64,000 nucleotides of DNA, from contig NZ_JABAIJ010000006.1 of the NCBI RefSeq assembly GCF_012641435.1, positions 310,001 through 374,000 on the forward strand, given 5' to 3'. Source of the DNA: Rhizobium sp. P38BS-XIX (GTDB lineage: Bacteria; Pseudomonadota; Alphaproteobacteria; Rhizobiales; Rhizobiaceae). Each line of letters opens with the position of its first letter. Within the stretch, counting starts at the first letter, position 1. The notes beneath the pieces are model-generated. The model searched no databases and had not been told where the DNA came from. It saw only the letters and a program-made list of their open reading frames with translations. Of the stretch, positions 35,660 through 43,626 are shown one piece after another. Position numbers and translations under genes: made by a program.

Positions 35660-36681
35660 CGCAATCCACCTCCGACCGCCCGGCCATCGCCTTTGCCATG
35701 CAGCCCTCGCGGACCCAGCATGTGCTGCCGGAGGCGCTTATCCAGCGCCTCGCTACCGTCGGCCGGGTGCTCGATGCCGCGCCAATGCAAGGCTTCGGCG
35801 ACGATCGCGCGACCAAGCTGCTGGCGGAAACGGAAATCCTGATCACCGGCTGGGGCGCCCCGACGATCGACGCCACCGCGCTTCGACAAGCCCCAAATCT
35901 GAAGCTGGTGGTCCACGCCGCCGGCACCGTGAAAGGACTGCTCGGCGACGACCTCTTCGATCGCGGTATCCAGGTCAGTCATTCCGCCCAAGCCAATGCC
36001 CTGCCGGTTGCCGAGTTCACCCTTGCCGCCATCATCTTTGCCGGCAAGAAGGTCTTCCGGTTTCGCGATCTTTACGTTGCCGACCGCAATCGTAACCAGA
36101 CCGTACCGATGCAGGCGCAAGCGATCGGCAATTATGGTCGCACCGTCGGCATCATCGGCGCCTCGCGCATCGGCAGGCGGGTGATCGAGTTGCTGGCTCC
36201 CTTCAGCTACCGCATCCTGCTTTACGACCCGATGGTGGACGCGCAAGAGGCGGCAAATCTCGGCGTGGAAAAAGCCGAACTGGATGCCTTGATGGCATCC
36301 TCCGATATCGTTTCGCTACATGCCCCGTCACTGCCCGCCACGCACCAAATGATCAACGCCAGCCGTCTGTCTTTGATGAAAGACGGCGCGACGTTCATCA
36401 ACACGGCACGCGGCGCCTTGGTGGATGAAACCGCTCTGATCGCCGTACTGAAAACCGGCCGCATTGACGCGATCATCGACGTCACCGATCCGGAGATCCC
36501 GGAGGCGGGGTCAGCCTTTTACGATCTGCCGAACGTCTTCCTGACGCCGCACATCGCCGGTGCCGTTGGACTGGAGCGAACCCGCCTCGGCGAGATGGCC
36601 GTGGATGAAGCCATCCGCTTCATTGAAGGCAAGCCGCTGCTCTATCAAATCCGCCGTGAGGACATGGCGCGCATGGCATGA
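35656..36681 (+). CDS. D-2-hydroxyacid dehydrogenase, module B
   Basis: A 341-residue NAD(P)-dependent dehydrogenase of the D-isomer-specific 2-hydroxyacid family. The cofactor motif reads VGIIGASRIGRRVIEL (GxSxIG). The catalytic Arg lies in INTARGALVDE and the catalytic His in LTPHIAG. The ATG overlaps the DUF2264 stop (ATGA), implying one operon and translational coupling. It may reduce or oxidise a 2-keto or 2-hydroxy sugar acid produced from the module B substrate. Confidence 0.9.
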   Translation: MTQSTSDRPAIAFAMQPSRTQHVLPEALIQRLATVGRVLDAAPMQGFGDDRATKLLAETEILITGWGAPTIDATALRQAPNLKLVVHAAGTVKGLLGDDLFDRGIQVSHSAQANALPVAEFTLAAIIFAGKKVFRFRDLYVADRNRNQTVPMQAQAIGNYGRTVGIIGASRIGRRVIELLAPFSYRILLYDPMVDAQEAANLGVEKAELDALMASSDIVSLHAPSLPATHQMINASRLSLMKDGATFINTARGALVDETALIAVLKTGRIDAIIDVTDPEIPEAGSAFYDLPNVFLTPHIAGAVGLERTRLGEMAVDEAIRFIEGKPLLYQIRREDMARMA

Positions 36682-36795
36682 CGCGACGCAGCAAATTCAT
36701 GAAAACACCCTGAAATCGCCCCATTTCGGCACAGGCAGACAACCCGTTTTTAATCATTCGCGGCTAGCAATCTCTTTAGTCGAGAGGTTCTAGTA

Positions 36796-37383
36796 ATGCG
36801 TACCCGCGTCCTTTCCATTCTGGCCGTAATGCTGCTTGCCGTGCTGGCAGGCTGCGCCACCGCGCCGTCGCGCACCCGCAACATCTGCGCGATCTTCGAC
36901 CAGCGCGACGGCTGGTTCAACAACTGGCAAAGAGCAGCGCAAAACACCGAGCGCAAATATGGTGTGCCGGTGCCTATCCTGATGGCGACGATCTACACCG
37001 AATCCGGCTTCCGACCACGGGCTCGGCCGCCGCGCCGCTATTTGCTCGGTTTCATTCCCTGGAAGCGCCCGACGACCGCCTATGGCTATTCCCAGGCTCT
37101 CGACGGCACATGGGACAAGTATAAGCGCGAGACCGGGAATTGGGGCGCAAGCCGCACCAACTTCGCCGATGCGATCGACTTTGTCGGCTGGTATCACTAC
37201 CAGACGCACCTGCAGACCGGCATTGCCCTCAACAATTCCTACGAGCTTTACCTCGCTTATTATTCAGGGCCTAAGGGGTATCTGCAGGGATCGTGGCGCA
37301 GCAACTCCATTGCGCTTGCCGGCGCCAGACGTTTCAACGGCATGACGCGCATCTACGCGCAGCAGCTTCCCGGCTGCAACTAG
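36796..37383 (+). CDS. Lipoprotein with lytic transglycosylase (SLT-like) domain
   Basis: A 195-residue lipoprotein. The signal ends in the lipobox LAGC (Cys at residue 20). PILMATIYTESGFRPRARPP carries the probable catalytic Glu of a lysozyme-like transglycosylase, and AYGYSQALDGTWDKYKRET and YYSGPKGYLQG match later SLT motifs. It should cut peptidoglycan glycan strands from the membrane face. It is small for a housekeeping transglycosylase and may serve a local remodelling role. AGAGG lies 9 bases upstream of the ATG. It converges with the Gfo/Idh gene, whose stop lies 28 bases beyond. Confidence 0.82.
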   Translation: MRTRVLSILAVMLLAVLAGCATAPSRTRNICAIFDQRDGWFNNWQRAAQNTERKYGVPVPILMATIYTESGFRPRARPPRRYLLGFIPWKRPTTAYGYSQALDGTWDKYKRETGNWGASRTNFADAIDFVGWYHYQTHLQTGIALNNSYELYLAYYSGPKGYLQGSWRSNSIALAGARRFNGMTRIYAQQLPGCN

Positions 37384-37410
37384 TCTCGCGAGCCTTGGGA
37401 GCCGAAGGCC

Positions 37411-38673
37411 CTAAGGCCGCGGCTCCAGGAGGTTCAGGCCGTCATCCTTACCCCAGATATCGGCAATCGAGATCTGTTGACCGGTTTTGCTGCTTTGAAG
37501 TGCCGCGATCCCGCACAACACCGACAGTGCACCGGCGCGTGAGCCGGCACGCTGCTTGAGTTCGTCGTTCGGACCGGAGCGAAGCAGCATATTGCGTAAT
37601 CGGTCATCGCCACCGTAGTGCCCGCCGGATGAATGCGGCACCCATATGCGCTCGACATCGCCGAAATTCTTCATGACGACGATCTCGTCGGCCGGCGGTG
37701 TCGTCCAGTTCTGCTTCTCGTATTGGCGCAGCTCGATACGGCCCTTGTGGCCGTTGAAGGCAAGGTGGTGTCCTTCGATCGGCATGTAGGTATTGAGAGA
37801 ATAGGAAACGTTGACGCCGCTGCTGTAGCGGATGGAAGCCACCATCGTGTCAGGGATATCGATATCCTCGCGAAAGACACAGGCATCGCGCACATAGCCG
37901 TCCACGGCTGAGGGATCTTCATAGAGGCTCTCAAGCAGCGGCGTGGCGCTGATATCGAGATAATAATCGCACTCGTCCTTGTAACGACAGTTACGACAGC
38001 GTTCGCCGCGAAAAGGACCCTTGCGGCCATAATGCTTGAGATCGGCAAAGGCGGCGACCGTCTGAGGATCGGAATCCAGATACCAGTTCAGAAGGTCGAA
38101 GTGATGAGTCGCCTTGTGAACGAAGAGGCTGCCGGAATTTTCCGTGAAGGCGTGCCAGCGGCGGAAGTAATCGGCGCCATGGCTGGTGTCGAGATACCAA
38201 TGGAAATCGACGGACGTAACATCGCCGATGACGCCGGAATTGATCAGTTCCTTGATCTTCGCGGAGGTCGGCGCAAAGCGGTAATTGAAGGAAATATCCA
38301 GCCGTTTGCCGGTGCGCGCCTCGGCATTGAGAATACGCTTGATCTTGTCGACGGTCGTCGTCATCGGCTTCTCGCTGATGACGTTGGCACCTGATTCCAT
38401 CGCCTTGACGATCAGATCGTCATGCGTTGAATCGCGCGTACAGACGATGACCAGATCCGGCTTTTCGATGCGCAACAGCTCATCGAAATCTGTGTAAACG
38501 GGCACGGACACGCCGATATACTCCAATGCCCGCTTCGCCCGCATGGCGTTGAGATCGCAAACGGCGACGAGCTCGACCTCGTTGGCCCAGCGTTCGACCA
38601 GATCCTTGCCCCACATGGTCACGCCACGGTTTCCCGTGCCGACCAGAACGTACCGTTTCTTCGATGACTGCAT
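37411..38673 (-). CDS. Gfo/Idh/MocA-family oxidoreductase with a cysteine cluster, module C
   Basis: A 420-residue dehydrogenase with the Rossmann motif YVLVGTGNRGV and ISEKPMTTTV as the catalytic-lysine motif. It is longer than the usual 330-380 residues; the extra sequence includes GERCRNCRYKDECDYYLD, a C-x2-C-x5-C cluster in the C-terminal domain that may bind a metal. GGAGGAG 4 bases upstream supports 38673; a frame extension to 38730 is rejected. It follows the enolase-superfamily gene by 93 bases on the same strand and is probably in its operon. The substrate is unknown, likely a sugar or sugar acid. Confidence 0.88.
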   Translation of the reverse strand: MQSSKKRYVLVGTGNRGVTMWGKDLVERWANEVELVAVCDLNAMRAKRALEYIGVSVPVYTDFDELLRIEKPDLVIVCTRDSTHDDLIVKAMESGANVISEKPMTTTVDKIKRILNAEARTGKRLDISFNYRFAPTSAKIKELINSGVIGDVTSVDFHWYLDTSHGADYFRRWHAFTENSGSLFVHKATHHFDLLNWYLDSDPQTVAAFADLKHYGRKGPFRGERCRNCRYKDECDYYLDISATPLLESLYEDPSAVDGYVRDACVFREDIDIPDTMVASIRYSSGVNVSYSLNTYMPIEGHHLAFNGHKGRIELRQYEKQNWTTPPADEIVVMKNFGDVERIWVPHSSGGHYGGDDRLRNMLLRSGPNDELKQRAGSRAGALSVLCGIAALQSSKTGQQISIADIWGKDDGLNLLEPRP

Positions 38674-38766
38674 GTCTCTCCTCCAGACTCTGCAAATGAC
38701 GACGATGAGGCCTCGGCGGCCTGAATTCATCTCGGTAGAGTGCGCCTCGAGACCTTAACCGGAATC

Positions 38767-40188
38767 CTAAGCCGGCGATCTCTCCATCGCCGTCCAATCC
38801 GGCTCGACCGACGAGCCGAGCCCGACGGCGCCGATAACGGAGCCGATCGCGAGCTGCCCCGCCTCGATCCGCAACCGCGTCCGGCCATTGTTGACGCGAT
38901 AGAGATCGGAATGCGCCTTGGCAAAAGCCGCCTGCTCTGCTTCCGGAGCGCCGGCCATACCGTCGACATAGTGGTGGCCGTTGCGCTCGATATGCGTCAT
39001 GCCTATCAGGGAGGCGAGTGCCAGATCCTCCTGTACCGCCAGACCGCCCTGCGTCGTCAGATCCTCCGCCGACATGAAATAGGGAATGCCGTCTTCGGCA
39101 CTCCATTTGGCAACACGCGCCCGGTTCAGGAGCGAGCGATAGAAACCCTTGCAGGATTTCGACGAAATACCGGTATAGCCGAGCCCCCTGGCAGTGACGA
39201 ACGCATCGATATCGGCATCGGATTCATCGATCTCGACCGGCTTGAAGGCGGCGAGCGCCTTGACCGGCTTCTCGAAGGCATGGGCGCGGGCAATCGGCTG
39301 CTCGACGAACAGGATCGAGGAAGCGAACCGCGCAAGCCTCGGTTCCCCCTTCACACGCGCAAGCAGATCCGCAACTGCCTCGGCGGAGGAGAATTGTTCA
39401 TTGCCATCAAGCGTTACTGAGTATCTCGGCACCTTGGCGTCGATGACGGCAGCGACGCGGCAGAGGCGATCGATATCCGCATCAGCAACGCCCGACACTT
39501 TCACCTTGAAGAATGTCAGCCCATAGGCGTCGATCGCCTCTTCGAAACTCTCCGGCAGCCCGTCGTTCAATCGTTCACTTGTCGGAATATCGGCAGACAC
39601 GATGGCATCAACCAGACCAACGGTATGGCGGGCAGCAAGACTTGCCGCCGGCTCCAATGTTGCCAGAAAACCAGCGAGATCGAAGCTCGAGAGATCGCCT
39701 GCCGTTGAACCATTGATACCGGGGCGGTTAGCCCTGATCGCCTGCGTGACGCTCAACCCCTCCAGCCGGCAGAGCGCATCGAGAATGGCCCGATCGGCGA
39801 GCGCAAGGCCGAAGGAGGCTACGAGACCATTCAGCTTTTCGCCCGCTGCCCTTCTATGATGCGAAGCCTCGACGGCAGCATGCAGACCGAAAGCCGTTCC
39901 CGATCCCGCACCCTTCAAGGCGTCGAGCGCCAAGGTCAGTGAACGGCGCAACTGGTTTTCATTGTCGGAGTTGGAAAGCTCGGGCGATTTGTCGAACCAT
40001 TTCGGCACCATCAGTTCGGCCGCCATGCCCTGTGCAGAGCGCCCCTGCGCGTCTTCGATGCGGACGCGTAGAAAAGCCTGCCGCGCCTCTCGCAAGGTCG
40101 CCGCCCCGAAACGGAAGGGTAGCCGCAGCTTGACCGGACGCTCGAACGCCTCGGCTTCGACGAGCCTGATTTTCAATGGATCGGTCAT
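38767..40188 (-). CDS. Enolase-superfamily enzyme (mandelate racemase/muconate lactonising type), module C
   Basis: A 473-residue enzyme, longer than usual for the superfamily (about 370-410). The catalytic and metal positions are readable: FFKVKVSG (KxK base), TLDGNEQ (Asp), LFVEQPI (Glu), EIDESD (Asp) and SSKSCKG (second Lys). The Lys pair on opposite sides fits the muconate-lactonising/dipeptide-epimerase subgroup rather than the dehydratases with His. Proteins like this in sugar clusters often handle acid sugars. Its own ribosome site is weak; a 43-codon frame with a strong site ends 4 bases upstream. A TetR-type palindrome lies in its leader. Confidence 0.85.
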   Translation of the reverse strand: MTDPLKIRLVEAEAFERPVKLRLPFRFGAATLREARQAFLRVRIEDAQGRSAQGMAAELMVPKWFDKSPELSNSDNENQLRRSLTLALDALKGAGSGTAFGLHAAVEASHHRRAAGEKLNGLVASFGLALADRAILDALCRLEGLSVTQAIRANRPGINGSTAGDLSSFDLAGFLATLEPAASLAARHTVGLVDAIVSADIPTSERLNDGLPESFEEAIDAYGLTFFKVKVSGVADADIDRLCRVAAVIDAKVPRYSVTLDGNEQFSSAEAVADLLARVKGEPRLARFASSILFVEQPIARAHAFEKPVKALAAFKPVEIDESDADIDAFVTARGLGYTGISSKSCKGFYRSLLNRARVAKWSAEDGIPYFMSAEDLTTQGGLAVQEDLALASLIGMTHIERNGHHYVDGMAGAPEAEQAAFAKAHSDLYRVNNGRTRLRIEAGQLAIGSVIGAVGLGSSVEPDWTAMERSPA

Positions 40189-40192
40189 GATG

Positions 40193-40324
40193 TCAGGAAG
40201 CTCCCGTGATTGTCAGGCCGGTAAGGGGATCGGCGTTGCTGTCCATGCGCGTCAGATCCTTGCGCAAGTGGCTATAAGAGCCTTCGCGGCATCGGCCTGC
40301 AGGCGACGATAGGGCAGATCTCAC
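40193..40324 (-). CDS. Possible 43-residue leader ORF upstream of the enolase-superfamily gene
   Basis: A GTG at 40324 is preceded by AAGGAGG at ideal spacing (7 bases) and opens a frame of 43 codons that ends in TGA 4 bases before the ATG of the enolase-superfamily gene. The peptide contains SHLRKDLTRMDSNADPLTG, is polar, has one Cys and no signal or membrane segment. Because the downstream gene has a poor ribosome site, the frame may serve for translational coupling. It could also be the remnant of a lost gene. I recognise no family. Confidence 0.45.
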   Translation of the reverse strand: MRSALSSPAGRCREGSYSHLRKDLTRMDSNADPLTGLTITGAS

Positions 40325-40489
40325 GATTTCTCCTCCTTGCCTGATTCCCTCCAGAATCAGGAAAAGCAACTGCTTGGCCGCCTAAGAAATGTAACCGTAT
40401 AGTTACAAGATCACGCAAGAACTCCGGCCTTGTCAATCACCTTTTGAAATTTTGTCGAAAGTGCCGCAGGCCCCTTATTTCATTGCGAT
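40325..40489. other. Promoter region of the enolase-superfamily operon, with a hairpin
   Basis: Between the leader ORF and the TetR stop lie the TetR-type palindrome (40390-40407) and an 8-base perfect inverted repeat (CCTGATTC at 40340-40347, GAATCAGG at 40354-40361, 6-base spacer). The latter is directly upstream of the leader ORF ribosome site on the minus strand, so it could fold in the mRNA leader. Confidence 0.5.
40390..40407. promoter_or_regulatory. TetR-type operator, copy 1
   Basis: TGTAACCGTATAGTTACA is an inverted repeat with perfect 6-base arms TGTAAC and GTTACA. A second copy, identical at 15 of 18 positions, lies at 41300-41317 in front of the binding-protein gene. The two flank the TetR gene and stand before the two operons of module C. 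Confidence 0.75.
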
Positions 40490-41185
40490 TCATGCCCGGA
40501 TCGAGGCGAGAGTTACGTCCACAATGTGTTCGCCCCAGGCATTCAGTGCCTCCGATGATGAAAGCTTGCGGGCAAAAATCGTCGATAGTGTATGGCGGTT
40601 CGACAAGTAGAAGAAACCGAGCGCAGCAATCGTCAGATAGACCGATATAGGGTCGATGGCCGGCTTGAAAATGCCCGACGCCTCTCCCCGCCGCAAAACC
40701 TCCGCAAGCTCGTCGATCAGATGCGAGTGCATGACCGATACTTTTTCGGAGCGTTGCAGATAATGGGCCTGATGCAGGTTTTCGGTGGCAAGCAGGCTTA
40801 GAAACTCCGGGTGCGCCAGGAAGTGCCGCCAGGTGAAGAGAGCCAACTCCCGCATCCCCTCTTCCGGATGGCGGTGGGCGAGATCGAGCTGCTTTTCAGC
40901 ATTGCGGATCGTCGCATAGGTCGCCTCCAGCACAGCGAGATAGAGCCCCTCCTTGTCGCCGAAATAATGGTAGAGCATCCGCTTGTTGGTCTGCGCCCGT
41001 GCCGCGATGGCGTCCACTCGCGCACCGCCGAAACCATGGGCGGCAAATTCCTCGGTGGCTGCTTCGAGAATTGCTTCCTGGGTGCGCTGTGGATTGCGCG
41101 AGGACTTTTTCGACCGTGCCCTCACCCCTCCGCCAGTATCGGCTTGTGCTGACTTTTCAATCGCTTGCCCTGCCTTGACCGCCAT
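40490..41185 (-). CDS. TetR-family regulator, module C
   Basis: A 231-residue regulator. A basic, low-complexity N terminus of about 30 residues (MAVKAGQAIEKSAQ and KKSSRNPQRT) precedes the helix-turn-helix (ATEEFAAHGFGGARVDAIAA and TNKRMLYHYFGDKEGLY, about residues 38-80). The C-terminal ligand domain resembles the RutR/YcdC-like group. GGAGG 7 bases upstream fixes the start at 41185; an extension to 41308 runs through the operator region and is rejected. It diverges from the ABC operon and precedes the enolase operon, with similar palindromes at both promoters. Confidence 0.9.
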   Translation of the reverse strand: MAVKAGQAIEKSAQADTGGGVRARSKKSSRNPQRTQEAILEAATEEFAAHGFGGARVDAIAARAQTNKRMLYHYFGDKEGLYLAVLEATYATIRNAEKQLDLAHRHPEEGMRELALFTWRHFLAHPEFLSLLATENLHQAHYLQRSEKVSVMHSHLIDELAEVLRRGEASGIFKPAIDPISVYLTIAALGFFYLSNRHTLSTIFARKLSSSEALNAWGEHIVDVTLASIRA

Positions 41186-41299
41186 GACCAACCTCCTTCC
41201 CGACCGGTGTTTCCCATGGTGCGTGCCGTAAGCTGCCGCATACCTCGCTTGCATTGTTGCGCGATTGGCGCTTGACAGCGGTCGCGTTTCTATCCAACT

Positions 41300-41317
41300 T
41301 GTAACCAAATAGTTATA
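41300..41317. promoter_or_regulatory. TetR-type operator, copy 2
   Basis: TGTAACCAAATAGTTATA matches copy 1 (40390-40407) at 15 of 18 positions and keeps the arms TGTAAC and GTTA-A. It lies 50 bases before the binding-protein ATG and 115 bases before the TetR ATG, so it could serve both repression of transport and autoregulation. Confidence 0.72.
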
Positions 41318-41366
41318 TCATGCAAAGCAGTTCGTAAATCATCGCTAAACTGGGGAGGAGACCAGG

Positions 41367-42653
41367 ATGACGTTGACGATCGACCGCCGGCAGTTGCTTG
41401 CCGGCATTGCAGCGACCGTAGCTTTCAGCAGCATCGGGCTTTCCAACGCCAGAGCCGCGACTGCGATGCGCCTTCTATGGTGGGGGTCGAAGGAGCGAGC
41501 CGACCGCACATTTGCGGCGGTGAAGGCCTACCAGGCCAAGAATAAGGACATCACCATAGCCGGCGAATCCTTCGGCTGGGATAGCTACTGGACGCGCCTC
41601 GCCACGCAGACCGGCGGTGGCAACGCGCCCGATCTCATCCAGATGGATTATCGCTATATCTTCGAATATGCCCGCCGCGGCGCGCTGCTCGACATGACGC
41701 CTTATCTCGGCAAGAGCCTTGCGATCGAGGATTTCGGCCCGGCCAATATCGATTCCGGCAAGGTCGACGGCAAGGTCTACGGCGTCAGTCTCGGGGTAAA
41801 TTCCTTCATGGTGGTCTTCAACTCGGCCGCGTGGACGGAAGCCGGCGTCGAGCCGCCACATGACGCCATGACATGGGAACAGATCGGCGATGCCTGCGCC
41901 AAGATAACGGCAGCCAAAAAGCGCCGCGGATTTTACGGCACCGGCGATGCGAGCGGCAACGAGCCGGCATTCGAATGCTGGCTGCGCCAGCGGGGCAAAG
42001 CGCTCTATACGACGGACGGCAAGCTCGCCTTCGAAGCCAAGGATGCGACCGAGTGGTTCGACTTGTGGGGTCAAATGCGCAAAAGCGGCGCCTGTGTGCC
42101 AGCCGATGTCCAGGCGCTCGATCAGCAGACCCTCGAAACCGACATGCTGGTGACGAAGAAAGCAGCGATGAGCTTCGCCCACTCCAACCAGTTCGTGGCC
42201 ATTCAGGGCCTGGTGAAGGAGAAGCTTGAGATCGTTTCCTATCCGGTCGCGGCTGCGGACAGCAAGCCCGGCCAGTATCTGAAGCCGTCCATGTTGATGT
42301 CGGTTTCGGCAACATCGGCGAATAAGGATGCCGCCGTCGCCTTCGTCAATTATCTGGTGGAAGATCCGGAAGGCACAAAGGCGCTTGGTCTCGAGCGCGG
42401 CGTCCCCGCTTCGCCGAAGATCCGCGATCTTCTGACGCCCGATCTGGACCCCGTCAGCAAGCAGGTGGTCGATTATATCGGCCGGCTGACGCCGCATGTC
42501 GGGCCATTGCCGCCATCGCCGCCGAACGGCGCCGGTGAGAATGCATTCCTGCTGAAGAAAATCGCCGAGGAAGTGGCTTTTGGTAAAACCAGCGCACAGG
42601 ACGCAGGCACGAAGTTCACCGAACAGGCAGCAGCAAACATTACGCGAGGCTGA
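41367..42653 (+). CDS. Sugar ABC transporter substrate-binding protein, Tat-exported, module C
   Basis: A 428-residue solute-binding protein with a twin-arginine signal (DRRQLLAGIAATVAFSSIG). MRLLWWGSKERADRTFAAV and IFEYARRGALLDMTPYLG show it is a paralogue of the lone binding protein at 31295. GGGGAGGAG upstream supports the ATG. It is the first gene of a plus-strand operon with two permeases, two dehydrogenases and an ATPase. The ligand is unknown; the terminal GH2 gene suggests an oligosaccharide or glycoside. Confidence 0.92.
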   Translation: MTLTIDRRQLLAGIAATVAFSSIGLSNARAATAMRLLWWGSKERADRTFAAVKAYQAKNKDITIAGESFGWDSYWTRLATQTGGGNAPDLIQMDYRYIFEYARRGALLDMTPYLGKSLAIEDFGPANIDSGKVDGKVYGVSLGVNSFMVVFNSAAWTEAGVEPPHDAMTWEQIGDACAKITAAKKRRGFYGTGDASGNEPAFECWLRQRGKALYTTDGKLAFEAKDATEWFDLWGQMRKSGACVPADVQALDQQTLETDMLVTKKAAMSFAHSNQFVAIQGLVKEKLEIVSYPVAAADSKPGQYLKPSMLMSVSATSANKDAAVAFVNYLVEDPEGTKALGLERGVPASPKIRDLLTPDLDPVSKQVVDYIGRLTPHVGPLPPSPPNGAGENAFLLKKIAEEVAFGKTSAQDAGTKFTEQAAANITRG

Positions 42654-42657
42654 TACC

Positions 42658-43626
42658 GTGGGTACAAACAGCAAGAGCGTTGCCGGCGGCTTGGCCGTCG
42701 CTACGCCCGCGCCCTTGCGCGTGGAAACGACCTATAAGGCGCCAGGCGCATTCGCGCGCAACGCGCCCGGCTACCTCTTTCTTCTGCCGTGGTTCATCGG
42801 CTTCTTCGGCCTGACCTTGGGCCCGGCGATCGCATCGCTCTATCTGTCGTTCACCGACTACAATCTTCTGCAGTCGCCAAACCTCGTCGGCATCGACAAT
42901 TACGTGCGGATCGCCACGGCAGACGACAAATTCCTGTCGTCGATGAAGGTAACGCTGTTCTACGTCGTCTGCTCGGTACCCCTGAAGCTCGCTTTCGCGC
43001 TGATGGTGGCTTTGCTGCTCAACCGCGGCATCAAGGGCCTGCCGGTCTATCGCGCCATTTTCTACCTACCATCACTGCTCGGCTCCAGCGTTGCCATTGC
43101 CGTGTTGTGGCGGCAGATCTTCGATGCGGATGGCATCGTCAATACCTTGCTCTGGTACGCCTTCGGCATCAACGGGCCGAGCTGGATCTCCAATCCGGAC
43201 TATTCGCTCTACACGCTGGTCATTCTCGCCATATGGCAGTTCGGCTCGCCGATGATCATCTTTCTGGCCGGCCTGAGGCAGATCCCGACGGATCTCTACG
43301 AGGCCGCCAGCCTCGACGGTGCCTCCAAGGCGCGGATTTTCTTCAAGATCACTCTGCCGCTCCTGACCCCGGTGATCTTCTTCAATTCCGTCGTCCAGAC
43401 GATCGACGCCTTCAAGGCTTTCACGCCGGCCTATGTGATTTCTTCCGGCACCGGCGGCCCGATCGACTCGACGCTGTTCTACACGCTCTATCTCTACCAG
43501 GAAGCCTTCGGCTATTTCCGCATGGGCTACGCGGCCGCGCTCGCCTGGGTTCTGGTTGTCATTATCGCCATCTTTACCGCCTTCTCCTTCCTCTCCGCTC
43601 GTTATTGGGTTCACTACGATGACTGA
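42658..43626 (+). CDS. Sugar ABC transporter permease (MalF type), module C
   Basis: A 322-residue permease with six helices; APGYLFLLPWFIGFFGLTLG is helix 1 and LYEAASLDGASKARIFFKI is the EAA loop. The start is taken as GTG at 42658, four bases after the binding-protein stop, with GAGG upstream; an ATG at 42580 lies inside the previous gene. Its end overlaps the next permease by 8 bases. Confidence 0.9.
   Translation: MGTNSKSVAGGLAVATPAPLRVETTYKAPGAFARNAPGYLFLLPWFIGFFGLTLGPAIASLYLSFTDYNLLQSPNLVGIDNYVRIATADDKFLSSMKVTLFYVVCSVPLKLAFALMVALLLNRGIKGLPVYRAIFYLPSLLGSSVAIAVLWRQIFDADGIVNTLLWYAFGINGPSWISNPDYSLYTLVILAIWQFGSPMIIFLAGLRQIPTDLYEAASLDGASKARIFFKITLPLLTPVIFFNSVVQTIDAFKAFTPAYVISSGTGGPIDSTLFYTLYLYQEAFGYFRMGYAAALAWVLVVIIAIFTAFSFLSARYWVHYDD

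Noticed and set aside
37398..37426. GGAGCCG/CGGCTCC inverted repeat between convergent genes
   Set aside because: It overlaps the last codons of the Gfo/Idh gene and has no T run on either side, so it was not called as a terminator.
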